This document shows, piece after piece, positions 11,021 to 21,837 of a stretch of 64,000 bases of DNA (positions within the stretch are counted from its first letter, which is position 1; every line of letters starts with the position of its first letter). This DNA comes from Pseudoscleropodium purum (Eukaryota; Streptophyta; Bryopsida; Hypnales; Brachytheciaceae), in contig OZ017797.1 of NCBI GenBank assembly GCA_963969395.1, positions 29,512,001 to 29,576,000 of the forward strand, given 5' to 3'. The notes beneath the pieces are model-generated. The model was not told the origin of the DNA. It saw nothing but the letters and a program-made list of their open reading frames with translations, and did not search any database. A program made the translations under genes and the position numbers.

Positions 11021-11250
11021 TGTTTCAAATCCATTCCAACAAGTTTTACTCCAAAAATGATAATATTTTGCTTGTAATTGAATTTAGAAGGAATTTAGAA
11101 ATTTACCTTTCAAAATTTATAAAAAAATATTGATGATAGCAATAGTGAATCTAACCATACAGATGGAATCTACAATTCAAAATCTACAATTCTTATTTGT
11201 ATGTCAATTCCAAAATATTCTTCCAAATAGCACTTTATAACAATTTTTCC
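11020..11250 (+). repeat. Dispersed AT-rich repeat R1, partial copy
   Basis: This is clearly similar to 43500-43760 on the same strand and to 21838-22040 on the other strand. Shared landmarks are ATAATATTTTGCTTGTAATT, AAAAAAATATT and TTCTTCCAAATAGCACTTTA. There is no coding capacity. The three copies are diverged, so the family is old. Confidence 0.75.
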
Positions 11251-11696
11251 AAAATCGTCAATTTTGGAGAAGGATCCAGACGTTTAGGGTTAACCTTTCA
11301 TTTTTGGATCCAAAAATACAAAACAAAAATGAAAAGAAAAGGATGCCGTGGAAGGAAAAGAAAGAAGGAGGAAAGAAGGGACGCGGAAAGAAAGGAGGCG
11401 GAAAGAAAGATCATGGTGCGGTAGTTGTAGTAATCGTCGCTTGCCGGACTCAATCTTCCTTCGAGCTCCCCACCGTCGTCTCCTTTCGCTTCTCGAGAAA
11501 TGTCGCCTGCCCAATCCACCATGGTCGCTGGCTCCGTAGCCAAAACGCTTGCGGCAAGTGCATGACCGAGATTTCTTGCCTTGAGAGTTACTCTCGATCT
11601 GCTCATTTAATTGTTTCCAGCATGAAAATCCTTCGATGTTTGTCCAACAATTGTTTGGGGAGACAATTTTTCAAGAGACAAAGTTTGTGATCATTT
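11251..11696. other. Spacer with a purine-rich tract; no gene supported
   Basis: The tract at 11320-11415 is rich in AAG/GGA and gives a Lys/Gly-rich open frame on the plus strand (11304-11690) that resembles nothing known. The downstream part, to about 11600, is GC-richer and open on several frames. I do not support a gene here, though a worn gene fragment is possible. Confidence 0.4.
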
Positions 11697-12130
11697 TGAT
11701 GATATGTTGTATGCTAGGTTTTGGAATTTGAGAGGCGTTGGTGCTGAGAGTGAAATCGATTGTTGTGCAAGAATATCAAAGATTTGTATCTATAGATATT
11801 TCTATCTAATTAATTATCTTGATGTTTGATGCACTTGTGTCCGAAATATTTGCATCCTCATGTTCCGGGACATAATTTTTGGACAATGTTGTATGGCAAC
11901 TTTTGTGTTAGGTTTTAGGAGCGAGTGTTGTTGGTGCTTAGGGTGAGATTGTTGTGTTATGAGATTTGTAAGATTCTGAGTGTGTGGACACTTCTTTCTA
12001 TCGTGACATTTAGTGCACTTGGGTGGGTTTGGGTATTAATTTGTTTTGAGGCGCTTCTAGGACACAGTTTACAGACAATTTTTTATGGCAATGCCCATGA
12101 GTATCTTTGGTGTTTAGGGTGAGCTAGTTG
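11697..12130 (+). repeat. Degenerate tandem repeat, ~180-195-bp period
   Basis: Two full units and part of a third share TTGGTGCT(G/T)AG(A/G)GTGA and a TTGTATGGCAA-like start, with landmarks near 11738, 11931 and 12109. The spacing is similar to satellite monomer length. Divergence between units is high. Confidence 0.6.
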
Positions 12131-12514
12131 TACAAGAATATAACCACAATACTATGCCAATTAAAATAGCTAAATCCTTTGATCTTCTAGAATGATTGGT
12201 TATAGCTGTAGTTACCACATAAATGGTCCATTCAATATTAGCGCCAATTTCTATCAAAGCTAAACTTAAGAGAAGTAACAATGATGGTGGTAACAACCAA
12301 AACTTGATGTTATTTAATGTGAGGAGGCATTTTTTGAGTGGATAGTGAGGAGAGGTATCCACTATCCACCCAAAAGTGACTCCATTTTTGGGCTCATTTT
12401 TGGATTTTAAAGATTTTAAAATTTTCATTTACAACCCCCCTTCTCTCTCCCCTGTCTTGTAATTTTCAGAATCCAACATAATGACAATCAATATGGGATA
12501 ATTCCTTCGTATTT

Positions 12515-12740
12515 GTATTTGGTATTGCACTCATATTTGATATTCGTATTTAGTATTTAATATTCGTATTCAATATCCATATCTGATATCCATATTTAGT
12601 ATCTATATCCATATTCAATATCCGTATTTGGTATCCATATTCAATATTTGTATTTGAATTCAATATTCATTCCGTATCCGTATCTGATATTGTATTTGTA
12701 TTTGTATCCAATATTGTGTACGTATCCAGTATTCATTTGT
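12515..12740 (+). repeat. Degenerate simple repeat of TATTCG/TATTTG/TATCCA words
   Basis: Six-base words such as TATTTG, TATTCG and TATCCA alternate for over 200 bases, with a loose 12-base period. It is low-complexity sequence with no coding sense. Confidence 0.8.
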
Positions 12741-13834
12741 TTTGAATACAAAAACAAACCAAAACCACCAAAAGACTTGAAGAATATAGTTCATCAAATT
12801 TGAGCAATGGAAACCCACTAAAGCCCTATACTTACAAAATCAATGTCCTTTGTGATAAAAAAAAATATTGTCCATTAAGACCTTGTAGAATCTCAATCCA
12901 AACTCTAATTTAAAAACTCTTTCATCTTAATTGTTTGATAGTACAAGCATCGAGTTGTAGTGCTAGTAGAAGCAAGTTGTACAACCTTCCTCTCAAAATT
13001 TCTTCCTCTACTAGCTCTTTACATTATGAATGTTTTACTGATAGAGATCTTAACCTTGAGGTAGTAGGGGTAAGTTAAAGTGTGGTCAAGTTACAAAGCA
13101 AAATAAATAATTAAAGTCATCAACAACAATGCTTTTTGTACGTGATTAGTGGGTGATCTAGCCTATGCACATTGTTAAGTTGGTTCTTCCTAAGGTTACT
13201 CCATGCTTTGTTGATCTCACTTTGTCGTGTTGAGAGTCTTTGCCTTGGAAAAACGTAGGGTTCTTGGCTGCAACTAATTTAGAGAGGAAAAGGGAGATTG
13301 TAGAACATATGATTTGGTGTTCAAATCCATATAAGATCAAAAGTCTTCATCCAGCATATACAAAAGGCCTCCCATCTTCAACTTGTATAATATAATTTGA
13401 TATACATATGATAAAACATGTTGATGTACATGTTTTATATAACTAATTCAAAACATTATAATCCTTAAACTAGACTAAGCCTTAATTAAATCCTGATTAA
13501 AACAACTAATCTTACTTAATATAATTAATTATTAGTTAATATAATTGTGTTTAATTAACTTGATTAATCTTGATTCCACTCAATCTTAGTTAAGCTAATT
13601 GATTATAATTAGAGTAGTTAAACTTACTTAAAATAAATAACCTTGATTAAGACAATTAATCCCTCTAATTAGTCTTAATCCCTTATACCCTTATTCCTAT
13701 ATACCCTAACCACTTCATACCCTTCTTCTATATACCCTTTGAAATCCATTTCTCTAACCCTTTATTAAGTATAAACCGAACCCAAACTCTCTTCTAAACT
13801 TTTAATTAACCTTCTAACTTAAAACACCACTACA
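12741..13834. other. AT-rich spacer, no gene seen
   Basis: It is mostly low-complexity AT sequence. 13440-13690 is crowded with TTAATTAA-like words (TAATTAATTATTAG, GTTTAATTAACTTG). The short open frame at 13158-13340 (minus) has no support. Confidence 0.5.
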
Positions 13835-14500
13835 ATTTCATACAAACTCGGAATGAGACATGCAATAGCTTCACGGAAAGCCACTAAAACACACCATATG
13901 TACACCAAATTTCACCTTCAGAAACTCATTTAGCTAGTTGCTATGCACAATCAAAGTTACTACCTACAAAACTTCAAGGTAGCTGACCTTTCATCACCTC
14001 AAAGAGCGCTTTGATCTCATACAAGCTCTAAATGGAATGTGTGATAGCTTTCTAGAAAGCTAACAACATCACCCATATTCTCTCCAAATCTTAGCTCCAG
14101 AAACCAAATCACTTGTTCTCCATGTTTGGTCGAAGTCAGTGCATCCTCCAAGTCTCGAAATCGAGTGGCAGCTCTTTACCCTCCAGCTCTTTACCCTCTT
14201 ACTCTCCAAGCCATAACTTTCACATCAAAACTCCAAATCTATATTTCTAAAGCCTCATAGAAAACTAATAATTTTATACACCACTCACTCAAATCTCGTA
14301 TCCAAAGACTATAGAAAAGTTTTTATAAGCCCTCAAAGTTTCGGTCTTCCAAACTTGTGAGCAGTAGATACTATCTCACTTCAACACTCATAACTTTTAC
14401 ATACCAAGTCCAAATAGAGTGTGCCATAATATTTTGGAATCACAATAACAAGATGTACAAACCCTCAAATTTTCATTGAAAAACTCACAATACACACTGA
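13835..14500 (+). repeat. Second degenerate tandem repeat, ~180-200-bp period
   Basis: Four diverged units are marked by a phrase of the type CAAACTCGGAATGAGACATG near 13843, 14023, 14225 and 14404. Each is followed by a CTTTCTAGAAAGCTAAC-like phrase and then by CCAAATTTCA...AGAAACTC. The spacings are about 180, 200 and 180. It is satellite-like and unrelated by eye to 11697-12130. Confidence 0.6.
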
Positions 14501-14938
14501 GGTATGGCTCCCCGAACACACTACTCACTCCAAACAACTAACTCGAAGGAAGAAGGAGAACCAGACCCCTTATTCTCCCTCTAATTCCACATCAGCCCAT
14601 GCCTAAGCAACATGGACATCTAAAAACCTATTGGCTAACCCCCCCTAATCCACCATCAGCCATATTGTCGCAGCTTAGAATTTTGATTTTCTTAGTATAC
14701 ACCAAAATAGGAACGGAAACTAGTCATTAAGGAACCGGATCCGATTAGGTGGGGAAGGAAAACTCAGAATTAGCACGGAACGTGAAGTAGTGGGCCTCTT
14801 GGATCTAATCTGGTCAGGAGTAAGTAACGACGGAAACGGAATGCAATACGGATTAGGTCTAGGACCGGATGATGATGATGAACCGGATTATGATGGTAAA
14901 CCGGATTCATGATGACAAACCGGAAAGGGTCCAGGGAC

Positions 14939-14945
14939 TATATAA
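14939..14945 (+). promoter_or_regulatory. TATA box of the copy D promoter (TATATAA)
   Basis: TATATAA lies about 180 bases before the ORF start. It is conserved in copy C (9353-9359) and present as TATAAAA in copy B (7384-7390, minus). Conservation where the ORF itself is lost (copy C) suggests that a working promoter is part of the element. Confidence 0.65.
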
Positions 14946-15120
14946 GGAGGAGCTTTCACTGTTGCACCCCCTTTTAGAAACTCGACCTTGAGCGCGCGCG
15001 GTTGAGTTTTTGTCGTTTGTACGTTTGTGTTTTGTCTGTTTTGCTTCCAGTTGAGATCGGAGAGAGGAAGTGAGGAACGGGACGTGCGGCTAGGAGAGAG
15101 TGAGGTAGTTTCGAGTGGGA

Positions 15121-16779
15121 ATGCCTCCGCTACGTAGGTCTAGACCAGCGAGTCCCTCTGGAGGTGAGGTGAAGCTCCGGAAAGTTATTCCGGTTATTCC
15201 CTCCACAGAGCCGAAAAAGGCTGAACTCATGGATGATCTCAAATCCATGGGTTGCGTAGGGTTTGCCAAGAAACCCTGGGGATTTAGGGAGGAGAGAATG
15301 GTCAAGGAGCTCCTCGGAAAGTTGTCCAACCAGTTTGACAACACCGTGAGAGGAACTCCCGTCAGTTGGAACGAGGGGATGTGGAGAACGGTTTACGGTT
15401 TCCGGGCAGGAGGTTTGGGGATGGCGAGCCGGAAGGATGAGTTTGTCCGAGGGAAGTTCAAGGGAGCCGTCAACCCGAAGGACGGATACGCGGTCGAGGA
15501 TTGCTTGGATGACCGACACCGTCGGCTCCTGCAATTCCTGGTTCCGGTTCTTCACCCGGAAAAGCCGACCAGGGTGACGATCACCCTCAGCAACACCATT
15601 TTCGGTGCCCTCAGTGGTACCCGGAAAGTGGACTGGGCACGGATCATTTCCGATCTTGTGGCCCAGCTGGTTAGTAGGGTTGGGAAGAAAAGGGCCACTC
15701 TAGTGTGCCCTTATCTCTTCCACCTCTATCGGGAGAACCAAGTCCTCACCGACATGGAGGAGAGGGTGTGGAAGACGCAGGAAGTGCTCCTGAAGTATGG
15801 GGAGTCGGAGACGGATGACGAGGCCGAATCCGATTCCGGGTCAGACCGGGAGTCCAGCGAGGAAGAGGAGGAGCCGATGCCGCCGATCAAGCGACAGAAG
15901 CTGACGCCTCCACACAAGCGCGGGACGCCTCCCGGTCAAGACAAACCGGCCCCGGAGGAGAAACCGGAAGCCGAGAAGACCAATTCCGGGGGAGATCCGG
16001 ATATGCAAGATCCGTTCAACGGTCTGATCAACGTCCTCTGCAACATCAGGGCAGATTGGGAGGTCAAGCACAGGACGCTTGCGGCAATCGGCAAGTTGGT
16101 GGGTGCTGCACCGGACAGCAAATTGGCGGAACAAGTGGCGGAGTGCATCACGAATCCGGAAGAGACCCGGAAGCAGGAAGCCGAGATCCGCCGATTGCAG
16201 GAGGAGGTGGATAAACTGAAGGCAACACTTTTTGCCTATCAGGAAGATGTGACGGCCGCTCGGGAGATGGCGGAGGAGACTCGGAAGGTGGCCGAGCAGA
16301 TCAAGGCGGTCCTGGGAGAGACCGGAACGGCCGCTGCCAAGGCGAAGCTCTTCGACGAGAAGATCCACGAAGAGAAGAAACTATCCGGTTCCCGGATAGT
16401 CCGGATTCTCGCGGACTTCGCTGAGCAGGTGGAGACGGCAATGGTGGAGGGGCGGAAGGCTGCGGACCGGATCGAGGAAAGTAGCCGGAAGCTGACGGGA
16501 GCGACGTGCGACAAAGGTATTCACCTTTCGGACATCTCGCTACCGGATCTCTTTCCGGACGCGACCATTCAGAAGGATAGGAAGGATTGGACTCCTGAGT
16601 CCAAGAAGTCTGCACGGACTGGGACTCCGGGCACGAGACCGGATATCACCATCGACCTGGAGTCTCCACCCGGATCGAATCCTGCGGAGGGGGAACGGGT
16701 CCGGAATTTGAGCGAAGTCTTCGAGGAGCTAGTCCCGGAGGTCGGAAGCCCGACAATAGGATCTAGAGTTGTAGGATAG
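15121..16779 (+). CDS. Element-encoded protein: conserved N-domain, acidic run, basic patch, coiled coil
   Basis: This is an intact frame of 552 residues from the first ATG after the promoter; a GTG codon two codons upstream is in frame but less likely. Residues 1-220 form a conserved domain with motifs such as KPWGFREERMVKELL, KDGYAVEDCLDDRHRRLLQF, KPTRVTITLSNTIFGAL and LVCPYLFHLYRE. From memory, similar proteins are encoded by repetitive elements in bryophyte genomes, and no function is established. An acidic run follows (about 228-251), then a basic, possibly nuclear-localising patch (PIKRQKLTPPHKR, about 255-267), and a long charged coiled coil (about 350-470). There is no reverse transcriptase, protease, integrase or transposase motif. 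It could be a gag-like or accessory element protein. Opposite-strand frames of up to 175 codons are shadows. Confidence 0.85.
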   Translation: MPPLRRSRPASPSGGEVKLRKVIPVIPSTEPKKAELMDDLKSMGCVGFAKKPWGFREERMVKELLGKLSNQFDNTVRGTPVSWNEGMWRTVYGFRAGGLGMASRKDEFVRGKFKGAVNPKDGYAVEDCLDDRHRRLLQFLVPVLHPEKPTRVTITLSNTIFGALSGTRKVDWARIISDLVAQLVSRVGKKRATLVCPYLFHLYRENQVLTDMEERVWKTQEVLLKYGESETDDEAESDSGSDRESSEEEEEPMPPIKRQKLTPPHKRGTPPGQDKPAPEEKPEAEKTNSGGDPDMQDPFNGLINVLCNIRADWEVKHRTLAAIGKLVGAAPDSKLAEQVAECITNPEETRKQEAEIRRLQEEVDKLKATLFAYQEDVTAAREMAEETRKVAEQIKAVLGETGTAAAKAKLFDEKIHEEKKLSGSRIVRILADFAEQVETAMVEGRKAADRIEESSRKLTGATCDKGIHLSDISLPDLFPDATIQKDRKDWTPESKKSARTGTPGTRPDITIDLESPPGSNPAEGERVRNLSEVFEELVPEVGSPTIGSRVVG

Positions 16780-18144
16780 ATAGGATTTTAATTTCAGTTA
16801 GGAGTAGGAGCGGATCCGGATCCGGCTCAACAGTATTAGGTTAGACCGGAAGTTAGATTAGGGTGGCGGCGGACCCCTACGGGTTTTCCGCTCCTTTTTG
16901 TGCTTTTAGGGTTTTTACCCTTTGTATATAAATCGGTTCCCGCGATGGGAATTGGGAGTTGTCCATTTTGCAAATTTTGTTGTACCTTTCTTTTCTCCTC
17001 ATTGTGTGTCTCTCTCCAACGCGACAGGATTGTATGATGTGGAGTTAGGATAGTACGAGTGAGTTTGTAAGTGATTTCTCCCCTTGGTGTTTATTTTCCG
17101 ATCCAAGGTGCATGTGAGTAGGTACCGAAGAGTTGGGAGTGAACTTAGTTCCTCAACACGTCTAGAGTTTGAGATTCCGGGTGAGAAAGCCGTTGTTAGG
17201 CTAGGCGGGTAGGGAGGGATTCCTTAGCTGCGCTAGAACTCCCGGGTGGGAAATCCGGTTGAGTGTCCAATCTCCTGTGAGGTCTCACCACCCGTATGGG
17301 TAACGGAAGAACTTTAGTTGATGTTGGAACGGACGGGTGCACTTGTAACCACCTGTCTTCGCACGGATCGGAAGTAGCATCAAGGTCGTTGTAGTACGAG
17401 AGGGTCGAGTGTGGGGTCTTTGTGTGACCTACGACCCGGATTGCTATCTGGGTTGTTGTGAAGGACCAAACCGGATCCGGATTAGCTTAGGAGTTTAGAA
17501 GGTAGGACAGTGGGTCTTCAGCCACTATAAGTCACGGAAGGAGTGGTGGGCCTACCACTCTCAAAATTAAGCGGCGACCCCTCTGATGGTGAAACAGAGG
17601 CAAAACTAAACCAGATAGGATTACGGGTATAGGATGACCATCCGGACCGGATTGGTCAGGACGGATTTCTAGGATCGGAAGTTGTGAGATCCTGGGATTT
17701 AGGTATTTGGACGGACCGGATCGTTAGTAGGACCGGAAGAAGGAGTAATCCGGTCTACAGTTATCCGGTGTGGTGGTATTTCTGGTTCTAGATCTAGGAT
17801 CGGAAAGTAAGATTGGCATACTGACTGAGCTTAACTGCTTAATAAAGCTAGATACTTCACAGGATCTCGTGGGTTCGATCTTTAGAGTCACTTAGTTATA
17901 CTCTAGGGCGATTTTTGTAAGTATAATGGGGAATTGACCTGCCCTGTGCTGCGACACATATCCATCCCATTCTTTTACCCACAAAGCATCTAAAGTCAAC
18001 AGAAGGGTAAACTATTTGTACCCTTCTTTCACCAAACTTCCAATAAACAAATGAAGTTTGAAAACACTCCAAAATATTAAAATTAAAAAATCTAAAACTT
18101 AAATATATGTCTAAAAGAGGTAAAAAAGAGTTCCAAGAGGAACA

Positions 18145-18609
18145 TCATTCCATCTGCAAAAACTTGAAGATGCGTCGGATAGTAACTGTTACATAATCAA
18201 CACGGTTTGCTTTAGCTAAAAGATTAACTGGCCCTTCTAACCAACGTTGCTGGCCACTACTTCCTTTGATAGGCTTAAGACAACAATAGAATTGGTCTTC
18301 ATTCAAGCCTTCAAATCTCCCTTCAAATGTCACCTCTCGACTGCCGAGCTCAACACATCCAATCTACAACAAGATTACCAATGCCCGAGTATCTCGCTGG
18401 AGGTTCCCGTGCCAACGTAGTTCGACCCGAGGTTGTTTTGGTGGTCGAGAAGGCCCAACTTCCTTCTGTGGATTCCCATGCGGTGGTGCAGAACTCATTG
18501 GTAGAAGACACTGAGTTGGCAGTTGAGACAATGAAAACTCAAATTCCGGCTCCGGTTGAATCTCTTCATCTTGAGACTCAGAAAAAACCCTCCAGTTCGA
18601 CATATTCAC
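18145..18609 (-). pseudogene. Unknown 154-codon frame interrupted by one stop
   Basis: The minus strand is open from an ATG at 18609 to the stop at 18145, except for one TAG near 18364-18366; both halves are in the same frame. The first half is rich in Pro, Glu and Ser. The second half looks folded (VTFEGRFEGLNEDQFYCCL, then QQRWLEGPVNLLAKANRVD). The GC content is higher than around it, as for coding sequence. I do not recognise the family. It may be a broken gene, or the stop may fall in a very short intron, although no fitting splice pair was found. Confidence 0.45.
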
Positions 18610-18852
18610 TCTAAATTGAAAGAAAGTACAGAAGAACTACAACAAATTGATAAAGCCTTGGACAACCCTTCTCTTTATAGTTTGTACATTGTGTTGTGAG
18701 AAAGCGTCACCTTGAAGCCTCTTCAAATAATGCCATCACTTACCATATTATTAAAATAAAATTCATTCAAATATAAAAATAAAATAAAAACATGTAATGT
18801 GCATATATCGGGAAGAGATATAAATCTCTTTTGCATGCACTGTCAATCGCCA

Positions 18853-18965
18853 AGCCGCGGAAGCCCAGCTGGTAAAGTGCTTCGAGGGCCATAGCACCGG
18901 TCCGGGTTCGAAACCCATTGGACCCGTATGAGCGGGCATATGGCCACATGGCTTGGCACTACTAG
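18853..18965 (+). mobile_element. tRNA-derived SINE head with Pol III A and B boxes
   Basis: The A box AGCCCAGCTGGT (18862-18873) and the B box GGTTCGAAACC (18905-18915, a perfect match to the consensus) stand at tRNA-like spacing. The flanks do not pair as an acceptor stem and there is no clear anticodon arm, so it is not a tRNA gene. The following ~50 bases, to ...GGCTTGGCACTACTAG, may be the SINE body. Its 3' end and target duplication were not identified. Confidence 0.7.
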
Positions 18966-21837
18966 TGAAAACTAGGCAGGTAACTACTAGCTGGCGCCAC
19001 CTACCCCCCTGAACATGCGAGAAGATGCAAAGACTCTAAGTTTCGTAGTTATGACCACGGTTCTTTCTCTTCCCTCTTCATTCCTCTTATCTCCCCCCTC
19101 CCTTTTATCAATCTTTTTATTTTATTTATTTATTTTTACTTATATTTCAAAACAAACTTTCGTGACATTTTATAATATATTTACATACTGAGCCATTTTG
19201 CAGCACGACAACGTAGTGCAATGACTTGGACCCACCAATGCTTTAATGGAGATGAACCAAGGATTCTTTTTCCATATTTAAAAAAAATTGATTTCTAGTT
19301 ATTTTAATTTTCTTTGTGCATTTTTTAAGGCCATTTTTGAGGAATCTATTTTGTCTTCAAATCAACAAAAATTAGCCCAAAATTAAATACTTGGTAGTAG
19401 ACACACTTAGTGACCATTATATCTTTTTGAAGTATAAAACCACTACAAAAGTATCTATTTCAAGGTCTTGATCATTGTTATGGTTGTTTTAAAAAAATAC
19501 TACAAACAAATGTTTTTTAGGCATGTATAATGTACATTAGTTATATAATTCATCTTTTTTTAGTTTTTGAATAATTCAAAGGATATCAAGTTTATCCTTC
19601 CAAAATTTATAATTTTTTTTAATAATTTGTGACTTTTTGATTTCTACAAACCTGGTGATTCTTTTGAATTATTTTGGCATTATGCTTCAAAAATTCATAT
19701 CAAACTCATACTTTACTAGAGAAATGCAATTTCAATAGTTATGATTTTATCTCATATTTGTGTTTGCTTAAAAAATTAAAATTCTTCAACCATTTTATGG
19801 TTGCAAAGCAACCAAGTTTTCTACAATGGGCTTATCTACCTTATAACAAAGATCTAATGAAACATGATAAAGTCTCTCTAACTTGGTAAAATCTTGTTTA
19901 TGCATGGCTAATCATTGCTAGTGATTTGCAACTTTGCATTGCCTATTCTACAAGACATGGTTAGTTGCCAACCACTCAAGCTAGCTTGGACAAAATGGTA
20001 ATGTTTGTTGTGGAAGTAACTACAATGAATTTAGAAATAGTTATAAAAGTCAAGGAAAATATCTAATTGGCATGTGAAAGCTAAGCAAACAATGGAATGA
20101 AGACATTGTTTTCTACCCCACCCAAAGCTTAGCCAGTGCTACTTTTCACTTGTATTTTATATAAAAATTCAATGAAAAGTTTACTTTAGGTATATATAGA
20201 AGGCAAGGACAATTTAATGATTGTTAATGATATTCACTCTTTAAGTGATCAAATCAACTTTGATAGGATCTCAATTCTTCATTCTTCATGTATGAGGGGA
20301 ATATTGATTCATATGACTAAGCTAACTCAAGATGACACAAGAATCAACATTCTCCTACTTTCTTTAGCACATCATGACATTCTTAGCTTGCATTTTTTCC
20401 ACTTATTGAGGATATTAGGAAATAAAGAATATTTTTTTGCTAGATATCTAAAATGGTATACTAATTAAAATTATAGTCAATCACAACAAAAATAGTCTCT
20501 ATATATCACATTTATTTATTATGAAGGATGCCTATTTGTTAGAAAGGGAAGGGATCTTTTTTTGAAGGGTTAATCCTTAGAAGACATTGCAAGCTTGAAG
20601 GGCATTTTGAATTTCAAACTTGATTTTTTACATAGTTTATTAAATATCAAATATATACATGCATGTCAATAATACTTATTCCATTTACGGCCTATTTGTA
20701 GCCTATTTAAATGTTTTTAGCTTTAATAAGAAATTGTAGCTCCAAGAATTTATTTTGTATTCCATTTTTTCAATATTATTAAAGTTGCAATTTTTATAAC
20801 ACTTTAAAGGTTGCATCTTGAAAACTTAAAATACTTTATTTTTGAACTTTCCGACTATCAAATTTTTCTTGGTAGAAGTTCAAGAAGTACACTAATTACA
20901 TCTTCATGTTTACACTATTATCTCCATTTTTGTTGAAAAATTCATACTATTTCAAGCATTTTTGTAAGTAGGGTGAATACAAGAAACACCTTCCATTTTG
21001 TTGCATTGGCCACAGTATTCATGATTTTTTCAATAGTACTATAAAATTTGAAAAAAAATTTGAGAAAAATTTGAATTTTTTTTTTCATATGAAAAATTTA
21101 AGGAGAAGGTAACCTACAAAGGAAAAGCATAAAATTTTTTTTAAGTAGGAGAACTAGAAAAGTGCAAAATCTCATGAAAATAGGTACTTTGACGTTTTAA
21201 TTTGTAAAAAATAGGGAAGATAATTCTTAAAGAAACTAAAAATTGTCAATTTGAGATGACTTCATGATGAATAGATTTTACTAAATAAATGACCTTGAAA
21301 CCATTTTCATTGTTTAGAATTGCTTGCACAAGGGAGCCTTGTTTGCATGAATGTAGAGGACATAAAATAATATTTTTTTAAGTTCATTTTGGTGGTCACA
21401 TGCATCTCTAGTGTAGGATTAGAGCCCAAAAATTTCAGCTCTAGATCATTAATTTTGGGTAGTCCTGAGTACTAAAATCCCCTAAAATGCAAAGTGTGAC
21501 AAATTAGCTAAATTTAAATGTAAATGTAAAATAATTTTTGAAAATTTCTGAAAAGTAAGTTCTCTAATTATTGTCTAAATTTTGATCTTCACAAATAAAA
21601 TTCAAGTACATTGGCTTCAATTTGCAAAAGATATGGCCAATCACAATTTAGAAACATAAAATAGTACCAGTGTTTCTTGCATTTACCCAGTACTATATTT
21701 TTATAAAGTTTAAAAATATATATGATTATGAAAAGATGATGATAAATTTAGCATAGAAATTAATCCCTAAAGATACAGAGTCTTCTCAAGAATTAACAAT
21801 TGAGAAAAATCATCATGAAATTCTATTTAGAATAATC
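18966..21837. other. AT-rich intergenic sequence, no gene seen
   Basis: It is rich in A and T runs, with only short open frames (60-85 codons) without coding character. No terminal repeats, tRNA boxes or protein similarity were seen. Confidence 0.5.

Larger units (their letters stand above)
14666..17956 (+). mobile_element. Copy D: intact TGTCGCAGC-family element (3291 bp)
   Basis: It begins TGTCGCAGC (14666-14674), ends GCTGCGACA (17948-17956), and is flanked by a perfect 5-bp duplication CATAT (14661-14665 and 17957-17961). In order it holds a promoter with TATATAA at 14939-14945, a leader, a 552-residue ORF (15121-16779) and a 1.2-kb noncoding 3' part. TG...CA ends and a 5-bp duplication fit LTR integration, but there is no internal direct repeat, primer site, gag or pol. 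It could be a solo LTR of very large size with its own ORF, or a non-autonomous element moved in trans. It is the reference copy for the family here. Confidence 0.93.

Noticed and set aside
11304..11690. Lys/Gly-rich plus-strand ORF of 128 codons
   Set aside because: The charged part is only the translation of a purine-rich low-complexity tract, and the rest resembles no family.
15841..16368. Opposite-strand ORF of 175 codons in copy D (also 5955-6482 in copy B)
   Set aside because: It is exactly antisense to the coiled-coil part of the element ORF, Leu/Arg-rich as expected from the reverse of Glu/Lys codons, and has no promoter.
14666..17956. Flanking LTR pair within copy D
   Set aside because: Comparing the first and last several hundred bases shows only the 9-bp inverted ends, with no direct repeat.
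18853..18925. tRNA gene
   Set aside because: Pol III boxes are present, but there is no acceptor stem pairing and no clear anticodon arm; treated as a SINE.
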